A program made the translations under genes and the position numbers. 64,000 nt of DNA from contig KN832874.1 in NCBI GenBank assembly GCA_000827325.1, forward strand, positions 2,030,721-2,094,720. Reading direction: 5' to 3'. The number at the start of each line of letters is the position of its first letter. Position 1 is the stretch's first letter. Shown in pieces: positions 22,415-33,196 of the stretch. Origin of the DNA: Oidiodendron maius Zn. Its lineage: Eukaryota > Ascomycota > Leotiomycetes > Myxotrichaceae. The notes beneath the pieces are model-generated. The model was not told the DNA's origin, ran no database searches, and saw only the letters and a list, made by a program, of their open reading frames with translations.

Positions 22415-24299
22415 TCAATTCGCGACATCTACTCTCGCGTAGGCGAAATCCGCCGGTACCAGATTTGGCACACTACGACCTGTGCTGTACAAGCCGAAGT
22501 AATAACCGGAGTAGGATAGCGATTGTGGGATGAGGGAATTGGGGAAGCTGATTAGATATGTTGGAGTAGCAGTGCTGTTGTTTCCAACGGAATAACCCAA
22601 TGAGTATTGATCAGTCTCGGCTTTGATGTAGAGCTGGACAGACCCATTGTTAGGAATTTGAACGAGGTTTTCCTAGTTCATAAGTTAGCTGTAAGGTGAC
22701 AAAATGCCAAGCGCTAGACGTCTCCCAGAAGTGATAACGTACAATAAAGGTCAAGTTAGCCCCCGTGTTCGTTGTCGTCACAATGCAGCGGTTGGCAGGA
22801 TCGCTATCGCAGCTCCGGACCCCAATAGCTTGATTATACTGTTCTGTGAGCCAAAGCACGGCTCCTGCTTCTCCCACATCTTGTTCACCTGGGTAGTATT
22901 CTAGGCTAGTGCTCCACGTAGCGTTGAAATCCGTTTGTTTTCTAAGATACACCGCCGGAGACGCAACCTCAGTTAGGTTCATGTAGTTACCGTAAATTCG
23001 CAAATACCCAGGTCGTTCTCTGAGGCTGTACCGCGATTTGTACGGAGTTCGCACAGTATACCAACCGATATCTAGCTCGCTACTGCCACGTTGGTCGAAG
23101 TTATCGATCCAGAGTTTGGGGCGAGTAATGTTATACAGGCCAGGCATGACTTCTGCAATAGGTTGGTAGTTATTGAAAACGGGCCACCCGTCCTGCCAAG
23201 TGACAGGAACCAAGTAGGTCTCCCGCCCTAAAAATGGTATTAGCCTGTGAAAGAAAGCCCTCTTTGCTGTCTTACCTAGCTGTGCAAATTTCCCCTGGTT
23301 TCTCCTCGCCAGCAGCACCGCCCACCAGTTGCCATCTGGTGCTTGAACTATATCTGCATGTCCAGTGTTTTGTACAGCGACTCCATTAGGATTATGTGCG
23401 ATTGGATTCCAGGGACAAGGTTCCCAAGGGCCAGTCGGGCCAACACTACTTCTAAACGCCTGCTCCTGGTGAGTATTTGTCTGGGTGCCTCCAGCTGCTG
23501 TGAATAAATAATATGTGCCGTTGAGTTTGTAAATGTGTGTGCCTTCGATCCAGGGAACCGTTGAGTTAACCAGCACCTCAGGGCGGGTCAGAGTGTTTCC
23601 TGTTGCCAGATCAATCTTGGAGATGTATGACGACACCGCGTGCGGTCCATTAAAAACTATGGCCCTGGTATTTGAAAGGTACACCGTTCCATCATCATCC
23701 CAGAACAAGTCCGCATCAAAACCTGGATTATCAAAGTACACAGGGTCTGACCACACTCCTGAAGCTATATTGTCCGACCAGACATAGAATCCGCGTGGAT
23801 ATGTGGTGGGATAATTGTCCAATTTTTCTAGGGGTTGTGTCAGCAAATGATTTCGAGAAAAGGAGAGTACCACACACCCGATGAGATATAATACCGTCCG
23901 TTGTGGTACCGTAACGTGGACGCCCACACTCCTGTAGCGAAGACGCAGTTAGCAAAGCATGAGACCATGAATCTCCAGAGCTTCTTTCATATCTGCCCTA
24001 GTTTCGAGATTACCAGACCTACCGAGTGACTGGGGAACCATATACATTGATAGCTGGCTAGGTCTCGTGAGAGCATGGCTATGCAGAGTCCAATTGATCA
24101 AGTCTATGGAGTGGTAGATAGGAATTCCAGGCGTGAATTCGAACGAGCTGACGACGAGCCAGTAATCGCGGCCCACGCGAAGGATCGATGGGTCTGGATT
24201 GGCTCCAGGGAGGATTGGATTAATGTAGCCACTGGCCGTGAAGCATGATACCAAGATAACAAGCAGAGCCGACCAGCTCAGGTTAATGTTGAGCATCAT
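22415..24299 (-). CDS. Secreted GH43 glycosidase (beta-xylosidase/arabinofuranosidase-like), 5 exons
   Basis: Exons are 24299-24023, 23931-23878, 23827-23276, 23227-22743 and 22672-22415 (541 aa). Introns are 91, 50, 48 and 70 nt; the last has GTACGT and a GCTAAC branch site. The signal peptide runs to about residue 22. The GH43 five-bladed propeller follows: catalytic base D36 in GANPDPSILR, the PGFDADLFWDDDG block with the pKa-modulating Asp, and the catalytic acid E205 in PWIEGTHIYK. The C-terminal half (GRETYLVPVTWQDGWPVFN onward) is the beta-sandwich of the GH43 C2 domain. It would release xylose or arabinose from side chains. Flanking lyases suggest joint attack on one polysaccharide. 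The second Met (24296) could also be the start. Confidence 0.92.
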
Positions 24300-24848
24300 T
24301 ATGGGAATTGGTGAGGGCAGTCGTCTTGGGAGTTCATCCCAACTCAAGATGGAATTGACCCCTATCTTTATGAATACTAACGACAGGCGATGATGTCTTC
24401 GAAGGGGAAGGTTATCTCGAGAGAGCAGATGCTCGGAGGAAATGTCTCCCGGAAACAGAACGCCACTTTCCCAGGCACACAATAAATTTCTCCCTGCAAA
24501 ACCAGAAACAGAACGCCTCTTCCCACTAAATTGCTCCCCGCAAGACCAAGAAAGGGGCAGGTCGATCTTCCGGAGTCTTTTTTTCGTGAAATTCCGACCA
24601 AGACTGGACCCTCAGACTTCCACCAGGCCTCCGATACTTTCCCCGCACCCCCGCACCCCGCACCCCGGGCAAACTTCTGGGACATGGAGCCGTGGCCCTC
24701 TGGCCAAGAAATGCTAAAGCTGGTGAGCTCACCAATAAAATGGACTTCTCCTGCCCATGAAGTTCAATAAATCAAATTGCGAATTGAGAATAATGATGGG
24801 GTTCCTAGTAAGTTAATCCCAGCCAACAATCATTGGCAAGTGTCACTA
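24300..24848. promoter_or_regulatory. Bidirectional promoter GH43/lyase 2 with clustered CreA-like sites
   Basis: Four overlapping or adjacent matches to the CreA/Cre1 consensus (SYGGRG read on the minus strand) occur at 24641-24646, 24649-24654, 24656-24661 (all CCCCGC) and 24663-24668 (CCCCGG). They sit between two divergent secreted CAZyme genes, which fits carbon catabolite repression of both. Binding is inferred. Confidence 0.55.
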
Positions 24849-26196
24849 ATGTCGGGGCAGCATTATTTCTTGACTTTGGGGTTTGCCCTCAGCCTCTGGC
24901 TCAATTGTGTCGATGCCACCGTCACCAACACGCCTCACCTCAATGGGCCCATCTTTCCTGTAGTTCCGCAAAGCGTTCCTGGTGCTAAGAGGTCCGCTGG
25001 TGAATTTGTCCACCCTGGCCTTTGGCATACGCACAGCAACCTGGAAACGATCCGAAACAACGTCCTGAACGGTGTTGATCCTTGGAAATCCGCCTATGAA
25101 CAATTCAGTATCGATTCGTATTCACAAGCCAATTATACTATGCGAGGCCCCGCAGCAGTTCTCTCCCGTGGCGCCATAAGCAACTACACCTCATTTACCA
25201 GTGATGTGAGGGCCGCGTATCAAAATGCCCTAATGTGTATGTCAATGGATGGGCACAGAATAAAAACTAGGCGGCTGACTATTCCCAGGGTACATAACCA
25301 AAGATCAGGCCCATTGGAATCGAAGCACCACTATCCTAGACGCCTGGGGCTCCGGCCTTGTAGATATCATCGGAACCGATGCTTCCTTACTCGTGGGTCT
25401 AGAAGGCGATATGTTTGCCAATGCCGCGGAGATTATGCGCTGGGAAGGGGGGTGGGTTGAAAGTGGCTCGAAGTGGCAGGGAGGAAGTGGGTTTTCCATT
25501 CAGTTATATTGGTTGTTCGCCAGGCAGTCAGTTATCAATGGACAAGCAAACTACGGCATGGTCAGCATCAAAGCCTTGTTGAGCTTTGCTGTTTATTTGG
25601 ACGATGTCACAATGGTACGTAAACTAACTATACGCTCCTCTAATGCACATCTGGAAAGAGTTTTACCCATTGTCTTCGCGCTGATTTGATTCTAGTATAA
25701 TTATGCCTTGTATCTAATGTACAACGACCTGTGTGCCGGCATCTATGGCAACTACGATTCAGCCACTGCTCAACCTCTGGAAGCTGGCCGGGATCAGGGC
25801 CATGTCCAATCCGGTCTGTCATGGACAGCTAACGCAGCGAAGGTAATACAAAACCAGGGCAGCGGCGACCTCTTTCGTTTCGATAATAACCTCCTCCTTC
25901 GTGCTGCCGAGTACACGGCAAAATTTAATCTCAACAACACTGTATCGTATAACCCAAAGATCTACAGATGTGAGGCAGTATTAGTCGACGGCCCTTGGCC
26001 CGTTATCTCAACTGCCAACCAAGGCATCAAACTACCTGTCTGGGATATTATTTATTACGAGTATGTGGTAAAGAGAGGCCTGAACGCACCGTACACGACA
26101 CAAGCCAAAGCCGCATACGGCTTCGAGGGATCTCTACCGAACAACGATGGTTATACAAGCTGGGGTGACTTGATCTGGGCAACCTCGAGAGGGTAG
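24849..26196 (+). CDS. Secreted alginate_lyase-domain polysaccharide lyase (paralog 2), 3 exons
   Basis: Exons are 24849-25236, 25289-25614 and 25696-26196, giving 404 aa. The start ATG is chosen because it opens directly into a signal peptide (YFLTLGFALSLWLNCVDA); the frame runs further upstream only with non-ATG codons. Conserved blocks shared with the 19985 gene are FVHPGLWHTHSNLETIRNNV, NALMWYITKDQAHW (joined over intron 1), a Q.NYGMVSIKALLSFAVYLDDV core, GRDQGHVQSGLSW, and YRCEAVLVDGPWP. It probably has the same lyase activity. Three introns of the paralog are absent, so the two copies are old rather than a recent tandem duplication. It is divergent from GH43 over a CreA-like promoter. 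Confidence 0.87.
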
Positions 26197-26750
26197 TAAG
26201 ACGTTATATGAAATACTCATAGTATTAATTGATAGCTTTTTACGGAGCTTCTAATCCGCTTGGTTCCGAAATATGAAACGAAATAACACATCATGGTAAG
26301 TGGTCGTACATTAGCTGCGAGAAGTGATTTTATTCGGTTTCTATATAAACTAATGGCACCCAACTATGACCGCCAGCCTGAAAGTCAGGTTGTGCTCGAT
26401 AATGTAACAGTTCTTTCAGTGAATGGGTTTTGGCCGTTTCTCCTTGTTCGCATTGGGGAGGCTCTGATTGCTAAAAATCCAGTGACCAATTTTGCTTGGA
26501 CTTCGGGAATATTGGATGAAAGTGTATAAAAAGTATAACCCTACCTAGAGACATCAAATTTAATCAAACCATCTGGTCTCGGACGGACCTATTCCGACCA
26601 CCAGGGCAAAAGCATTTCGCATTCCTGCTTACACGAGCTTGCTTCTTCGTATATGTCAAGTGATGTGTGCTACGAAGGTTGAAGAAGACTCGTTCCGGCA
26701 TCAGCATCAATGATAATTTGCTAGAAAAGCTACTCTCTCTCGGTCTTTGA
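26197..26750. other. Intergenic, one short frame
   Basis: A 78-codon plus frame at 26293-26529 (ending NPVTNFAWTSGILDESV) looks protein-like but matches nothing I know; it could be a gene remnant. The rest holds nothing recognised. Confidence 0.35.
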
Positions 26751-26752
26751 TA

Positions 26753-28111
26753 CAGTATGTTATCAAAAGTCTGTGCTCAAATCGCCAAAACCGCGATTTT
26801 TCGTGTTTTACCCCCAACCACCTTTCAACTCAACCATGCCTCGACCACCCAATACACCTAGACCACCTCTATATGAGGTATCCCCTAATTCTAGGAGCCG
26901 AGTAGTCGCTGCTCGTGAGTATAGTATTAAGTTTACTAATATCGCACGAGGTGAAAACCTTCGACCAGGAACATGTCGCCAAATCGTCCTAAATGCATCA
27001 ATTCAGACCTCCTGTATTTCTCGACCACGCTCAGGACGCCCTGAGTTAATTACTCCACGTCTAGGCAGGCAGTTATTCAGGGCAATAGCTATTAATCCAA
27101 AGATTACTGCAGCTCAATTACGTGTTGCGATCGCCCCTGAGATCTCAAAGATCACGATCTACCGATATTTGAAGAAATCTGGTATCCAGAAATAGCGCTG
27201 CAAAAAGAGACCACTTCTAGACGATAAAAAGGCTGCTATGCGTCTCCAATAGGCACTCAATCATGATAACCAGCCTCTTGAATACTAGCAACGCTAGGTC
27301 TGGTCAGATAAGTGCTCAATTGAGCGTAGAAAAGGAGGCAAATGGGACTTTGTATACCGGAGGCAGGGTAAGTGAGGGGCATAAACTTAAGGGCTCAATT
27401 ACTCACGTATTATTATAGGTGAAGGTCTTATGCCTTGGACAGTCCAAGGGGAGGGTATAAAGGGTCAAACTACCATGTTTTGGGCAGCATTTGGGTATGG
27501 CAAGCGCACTGAATTAGCCACTATACCTGGTGATCCTGTATCTGCTCGAGGGGGAGTTTCAGCACGCCGGTATATCGAGGTTCTTAAGGAATATATACCA
27601 ACAATACTCGAAACTGATACCTTTTTCATGCATGATAATACACGGGTATATACAGCGATATTGGTTCAGGAATGGTTTGCTGAGAGGGATATTAATGTAA
27701 TGGATCATCCGCCTTTTTCACCAGATATAAATCCAATCGAGAACTTATGGAAAATACTTAAAGCCAAGATAATTGAGTTATATCCAGAGCTTATAACCAT
27801 GAATGATAATAATGCGACTAGGCAATTCTTAATTAGAGCAGCAAAGGAGGCATAGGAGCTACTTGAAGAGGAGCTCTTAAATAAGCTTGCATCAGGGATA
27901 CAAAAGAGGATTGATGCACTCAAGGCTGCAAGAGGATGGTACACTAAATATTAGGCGACTAGAATTGAAGGGATTTAGCTGGGCATTCGATTCATACTAA
28001 TATTAGGTAGCTAGCTAGCTAATTGGTTGAGTTATAATTAATTTAATTGAGTTCAGTTACCCTGAAAAATGTGGGGGATTCGCTTGAACACAGACTTTTG
28101 ATAACCCACTG
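26753..28111 (+). mobile_element. Tc1/mariner-type DNA transposon, complete but degenerate
   Basis: A 1.36-kb element. The terminal inverted repeats read CAGTATGTTATCAAAAGTCT at the left and its near-inverse at the right (about 29 bp, few mismatches, starting CAGTGGGTTATC when read inward). TA flanks both ends (26751-26752 and 28112-28113). It encodes one transposase reading left to right. Confidence 0.88.
26836..27954 (+). pseudogene. Tc1/mariner transposase with multiple stops
   Basis: It starts MPRPPNTPRPP and has an N-terminal helix-turn-helix region (GRPELITPRLGRQL, ITAAQLRVAI). DDE catalytic positions are recognisable: first Asp in VWSDKCSIE, second in FMHDNTR, third in SPDINPIENLW. 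The frame is cut by several TAG codons and one segment (about 27370-27420) is out of frame. Where the family has Trp or Gln, TAG appears, which fits G-to-A/C-to-T mutation of the RIP type. It is not functional. Confidence 0.85.
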
Positions 28112-28113
28112 TA

Positions 28114-28749
28114 TTTTAGTATGGTTAGGGTGAGAAAAAATCTAATTAGGAGATGCGAGCCATGACGCCCTGCCCCGCATCAGTCAAAACGCATGCACGG
28201 TCCCGCTGCCGCTTTCCCGAAACAAGAACCCTGTCCATTCGCTCCTTGGGTCTCTTTCTCCTTAGGTTAGCTTTGCGAAGTTTGAAGACACAGGCGTTAT
28301 ACGCAGGCGTCATACCATCCCCACCCCTGTTTGTAGGGTTGATCAACTGCTTCTATCCCCTCGTCCGTCGTCGCTTGCCACAGCTAGCAGCGGGTTATCT
28401 GAATACGCTCCTCTCATTTGCTTAGGAGAAGAAATGCATAATATTATACTTTACTTTGCCTTATTCAGTCAATTCATAACTCTTATGAATATCATCAACA
28501 GCTAAATGAGATGTACTATTGGACCGCTTGCCCCTGCTGGTTGTGGCAAGCAACGACGGACGAGGGGATAGTATTGCAAGAGCAATTCAGCCTTCTTCCT
28601 GAGTTAAGTGGGCAGGAATTGGTAGAGACATGTTGACTTTCATGCCATATCGGGCGTATACTTTTCAGCGGTAATACTTACAGGACATAGACAGACTCTA
28701 ATCCATAAAAATAGACCGTAACTCAGACCCAGAACCCAGTTTGCTGTCT
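28114..28749. other. Intergenic with a foldback element
   Basis: Between the transposon and the 3' end of the SAT4-like gene. Apart from the inverted-repeat element at 28354-28570 I see no gene. Confidence 0.45.
28354..28570. mobile_element. MITE/foldback element, 217 bp, TIR about 40 bp starting TATCCCCTC
   Basis: The left arm (28354-28394) and right arm (28531-28570) are inverted repeats sharing TATCCCCTCGTCCGTCG and CTTGCCACA, with an AT-rich centre. The terminal nonamer is the same as in the 11407-11631 element, suggesting mobilisation by the same transposase. Confidence 0.7.
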
Positions 28750-30136
28750 TTAATACTCACCGCCTTCCTTTCCGCCTATCTCCCTCTCACTATCAGCATC
28801 GATCCTCTCATTGTCACGATTGATCCTGATGACAACGGTGCGCATGATCCCACCCTCCTCCGCGGCCTCCTGGCTCTGATCCAACACGCCCTTCGTGCTC
28901 TCTCCATCGCTGAGCTCCGTCTGGATGCTCGTCCAGAACGCATTCTTAGATCGCGTGGCATTGAAACCCTCGCCATTGCTGAGCTCTATAGCGCGTGAGC
29001 GCGTCCCCGTCCCGTACATGCTGCGGCTCAGGTATGTGGGGTTGCTGGAGGTGCTGGAGGTGATGCCGGTGACCGCGCGGATGAGTGGCCGTATGGTTGG
29101 CGCCGCGGCGCAAATGAGGCCCACGTCGACTTCGACCGCCGACCATGTGGTGACATCGTAGGAGTCCCCTGGGATTGACTTTAGTATAGGTAAGGGCAGA
29201 GTGGAATGGGAAAGGGGATGATAGGCATGGAGAGGGACGAGAAGGAAGACGTACAGGTATAGTCTTTGCTGGAGGCTATGGCGGTCACGCGCACGAAGCG
29301 GATTATGGCGGCGATGATGACGAGGATGCTGAGGGAGGCGATTGCGAGGAGTGCGGCTTTTTGAGTTCGGGGGAGCTTGAGCGGGACTGTGGGGGTTGTT
29401 AGTGCGCTGCTCTTCTCGGATAGGCAATTGCTAATTATCTTTGCTCTTGATAATGATTGGAATGGGAGGTTATGTGACATGCAAAAATAGGACTTACGAA
29501 TCCTCGGTATGGCGACGACGACAAGCGCAATATCGAGGGCGATGCTGCAGCCGGCCGCTACATATATTATCGTATCAGTATTGAGACACGTTTTCTCTAT
29601 CGAGCTTTCCCAGACGCCGTAGATGGGGCGGCACTGGAAGAGGTACATCAAGATCACTGGCGTGGTGTAGAGCACGACTGCGGCCATCATGCCCCGAATA
29701 ATGTTCCTGGTCTTTCTGTCGTCGAAGACACGCTGGTAAAGCGCCAGGACACCGATCTTCGTGGTCGCTAGCACGAACAAGTAGACGAGGCGCACGCAGT
29801 AGCTGACCTTGAGACTAGGCGTGACCCACTGGGGCTTTTGCACGGTGATATGCCGACCAGTGCCATATAAGGTGAAGAGGCAGTTGAGGATGGTCAGGAC
29901 TATGGCGCCCACCTAGGACGGCAGTGTGAGCAAGCGACTAGCAGCGTGGAGGCAGATGGCAGGAGACTAACCCATGATATTGAGATCCAGGTATCGTCTT
30001 GCCCCCAGCTGCGGATTAGGATAAGTCGGGAGTAGACGCGTGCGATAACAAAGATGGTTGCGACGCCGAAGGGGATAATGCTGCCCCAGAGGACCTCAGG
30101 AACGCGGGTCTGAGCGTCAAATTCCGCTGTTGTCAT
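28750..30136 (-). CDS. SAT4-like integral membrane protein (fungal rhodopsin domain), 4 exons
   Basis: Exons are 30136-29972, 29912-29498, 29386-29255 and 29168-28750 (376 aa), in frame. Blocks typical of the family are IARVYSRLILIRSWGQDDTW, LYGTGRH, KIGVLALYQRVF, FQCRPIYGVW (first-loop Cys region), LPRTQKAALLAI (a basic cytoplasmic loop) and WDSYDVTTWSAVEVDVGLIC, the last formed over intron 3. Seven membrane helices and a charged, about 100-residue tail are expected. It is of the same family as 11909-13199 but clearly different in sequence. Intron 2 (111 nt) is the longest and least certain. Its function is unknown. Confidence 0.85.
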
Positions 30137-31431
30137 TCCCGCAGGAATAATGGGTGTGGCAGAAGTTCCCAGCTATGAAGCATTAGCAACATGTTCCTCG
30201 TGGCTGTTTAGCCTCGTTAAAGTCATTTTTCCTATCCATAAGGGACGATGTGGTGTGGAAACTTAGTATCGAAGAGCTTGCTGCCAGTGTCCAAAACGAT
30301 GCAATCCAAGTTTGATAAAATTTCTCATTGAGATTTCCTTGGGAGAATGGGACATGAGAAGAGAAGGATGGTAACATACTGCGAACGGATTCGACATGGT
30401 CGATGATGGATAGTGCTTGAAGCAGGAAGGCAAAAAAGGTCTTTACTGAATCATTTCTTGGGACTTGCTAGAGCAGAGTGTCTGCAGTGTCACGTTGGCA
30501 TACCTCGCCTTTGTACATTAACCTCTAGTATGCAGCAGTTCTAGGTTGCCTTGACAGATAAGAGACGGCACAGCATCTTGCAGCAAGTTGGCATTCCGAG
30601 CATCAATCCCAGAGCTAGTGAAACCCCCGAGAAATGACAGCCCCTTCATGCCTATGGCTAGTTTCTGGGCCGGGGCAAGCTGGACATGAGTCAAACAAGG
30701 GAGGGAAAGCTGGCTAGACGGGTTATAGGTGACGCGGTCTACTAGGATATGCGACCGTCGTAATACAATCAATAAATTTTGCACACAATCCAGCGCTACG
30801 CTAAGTTAAATAATATCCCGTCCAAAATTGCGGACATGGAGCGTGGCTTTCTTATCAATGATCAGTCACCAATCCCATTCACTCCAGACAATCCCCATAG
30901 CAATGCTCTAACTTACTAGTACAATATGGCTTACCCTCAAGTCTGCTATAAAAGGCAGTGTAGTAGTGAAGGAACCAGACAGAATGCCTTCACTCCCATC
31001 TCTCTCTTCAAAAGCCGTAATGTTTCTCCCTTGCAAGCACTACGACTATCGCCCCAAAGGGGGACGGCAAGAAGGGCCGAAAACAACATCCGACAGTGCG
31101 TTGTGCGCTCAACCATCCAAAAGTACTGCACAACACTGACGTACGTCGTATTTGTACCAGATGGTATGTTGGATAAATAAATGTACACCCTGGTCCTCGC
31201 TTCTGGAGAATATATTATATATCATTTGCTAAAGTCCCTTGATGCGAGGAGCAGGGCGTACATTTATTAATCCAACTTACCAAGTATGCAGGGTGCTGTC
31301 GCTCTCCAGTCCAGGAGACGGCATTTAATTCCATATCCATGGCTAGTAGGGTGTGTTTTATAATAATATTTAAAAGAAGTGATGCGAAAGACGGAATTTG
31401 CGTAAATATTGACAGGAAGCCCAAAAACATT
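30137..31431. other. Intergenic
   Basis: 1.3 kb holding the SAT4-like gene's promoter and only short frames (for example 30518-30784 minus and 30926-31180 plus) without motifs. Nothing is recognised. Confidence 0.4.
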
Positions 31432-32283
31432 CTAATCTTGTTTCAATAGATGATGCAAGTCCGGCAATATAAAATTGAGCACCTCCAGACCCGTAGAAGC
31501 CTGCAGCCGCAACTCCTGACCAGCACGTAGTCGAATAGCCGATTCTTGCTGAATCCCTTCCCCCTGAGCTTCACCCTCCCCACGCAAGACGAAGAGCAGT
31601 TGTGTAACATCCCTCGCCACGATCTCGAACTTGCTCCCCGCATCTAGCTTAATTATCTCAGCCTTAGTCTCGCATTCCGTAAATGTGCCTAAGTGTTTTC
31701 GGTACACGTTGCTCGTGCCTCGGATAGGGACCCAGGCACAGTTCTCAGGCTTGACGATGATGACCTGGCTGTATCGAGCCTCTGGATACTCGAGAGGGCG
31801 TCCAGAGTGAACCTCCCACATTGCCTCGTAGGCATCCTTTGTTTTCCCGCCGTCGTTGGGGTAGTACTTGCCTTTCTCGATACGGCCTCTCTGCTTGAGT
31901 TCATCCTGTAGATGGGCAGTCTCTGTGATGTTCAGATAACCCTGGCCACTAGCACCACCGAATTGGAGGAGTAGAACCTCTCGCTCGCCACCTAGATCTT
32001 GCTGAGGGCCGTAGAAGGCACCTTCTGGGTGGTATGCCAGTTCGCCTTCGTTGAGGGTAGTGTTTGGGTCTATGGAGAGGCTGCCACGGTAGCCATAGCG
32101 GAATTGCTCGAAGTTGTGGTGGTGGAGGGGAGAGTAGAACTCCCCCTGGCGTGCGAGGAGGAATAGAAAGTGTTCAGGGGTGTCTTTGGGGCCAGTAAAG
32201 AGACGCTTGAACGCGATGGTTCCAGTCCGTTGCGCGAATGGTACAGACTCGTATTCCATCTGGCTGCCGTGTATGATATCCAT
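31432..32283 (-). CDS. Cupin-fold protein, intronless
   Basis: 283 aa in one exon. The N-terminal half has a cupin motif with metal-ligand histidines (SPLHHHNFEQFRYGYRGS) and a later ELAYHPEGAFYGP strand pair. The C-terminal half (residues about 180-280) repeats a barrel-like pattern (VTQLLFVLRGEGEAQGEG, LRAGQELRLQA), so it may be a bicupin. There is no signal peptide, so it is probably cytosolic. Such proteins include dioxygenases, isomerases and sugar-binding proteins; I cannot choose. It is divergent from an MFS carrier, which suggests use or modification of the imported compound. Confidence 0.8.
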   Translation of the reverse strand: MDIIHGSQMEYESVPFAQRTGTIAFKRLFTGPKDTPEHFLFLLARQGEFYSPLHHHNFEQFRYGYRGSLSIDPNTTLNEGELAYHPEGAFYGPQQDLGGEREVLLLQFGGASGQGYLNITETAHLQDELKQRGRIEKGKYYPNDGGKTKDAYEAMWEVHSGRPLEYPEARYSQVIIVKPENCAWVPIRGTSNVYRKHLGTFTECETKAEIIKLDAGSKFEIVARDVTQLLFVLRGEGEAQGEGIQQESAIRLRAGQELRLQASTGLEVLNFILPDLHHLLKQD

Positions 32284-33196
32284 AGTGAGAGAGTTTTCTC
32301 TAGTAGTGTGTTAGAGGGTAACTGGCATTATAGATCTGGTTATAATAGTACCAATGCAATGAGTTGCAGTCGTACGCTGTGTTATGACAAGTTACAGACT
32401 CCTCGATAGCTGGTTAGTAATGGCCGCAGGGGCTATCAGTAGCTGAGTCATTGACGCAGGCTACGTAGTATGAATACGACAGGGTCCGCAGTAGATCGCG
32501 GGAGTTTTGGTGCAGCGGAGAGGAATTTATTAGGAAGGTGACGAAAGTTCCCATGGGGAGTTTTTTGGGAAGCTGACGACGACAGTTCCAACTGAGAGGA
32601 CCTGGTTGGCCTGGGGCAGGGATCACCAGCCGTGCATGGAGTGGAACGGTCTCTACTGGTCAACCAGGGGGCCACGGGCGCACTGTTCATGAATCCCCGC
32701 AGTTTGGCCTACCTCCGTATGAGTAGTCTAGAGTCGTCCTTCAATCCCCAACCCCGGCTCTGGGTGCATAACGGGAGATATTGCATCCTGCCATAGCTGG
32801 TGAGGAATGGTGAGGTGGAGTTATAGGAATTAACAATCCCGTGTTGTCGCATGTCGATCATTCCTTGATCATTGACGCAGAGTCTAAACTGTAAACAGAA
32901 TTGTCTATGCTCCGACAACAGCATGACTTGTTCGGGTGCCAGGACCGGTGCCACCGGCCTCGTAGCTTGATATGTCTGTCGCATCGAGCATGTATCGGAT
33001 ATGTGACTGGGCCTTCACCCTTGTTGAGCACTAGCTTTGTTGGTGGCTTCTCGAATACTTAAAGCCCCAGAGCAGTTCCGTTTTGAATAAAGCGATCGTC
33101 AACCCGCTTAGGCTCTGAGAGAATCCATCGTCCATTCTATTTTCCGCTCCAATCTGGGCCATTGCTACAATTCCCTGCCTGCTAGGAACCGTGCGA
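32284..33196. other. Intergenic, cupin/MFS divergent spacer
   Basis: No gene seen. It carries the promoters of the cupin gene and possibly of the MFS gene, if the latter starts at 33197. Confidence 0.4.
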
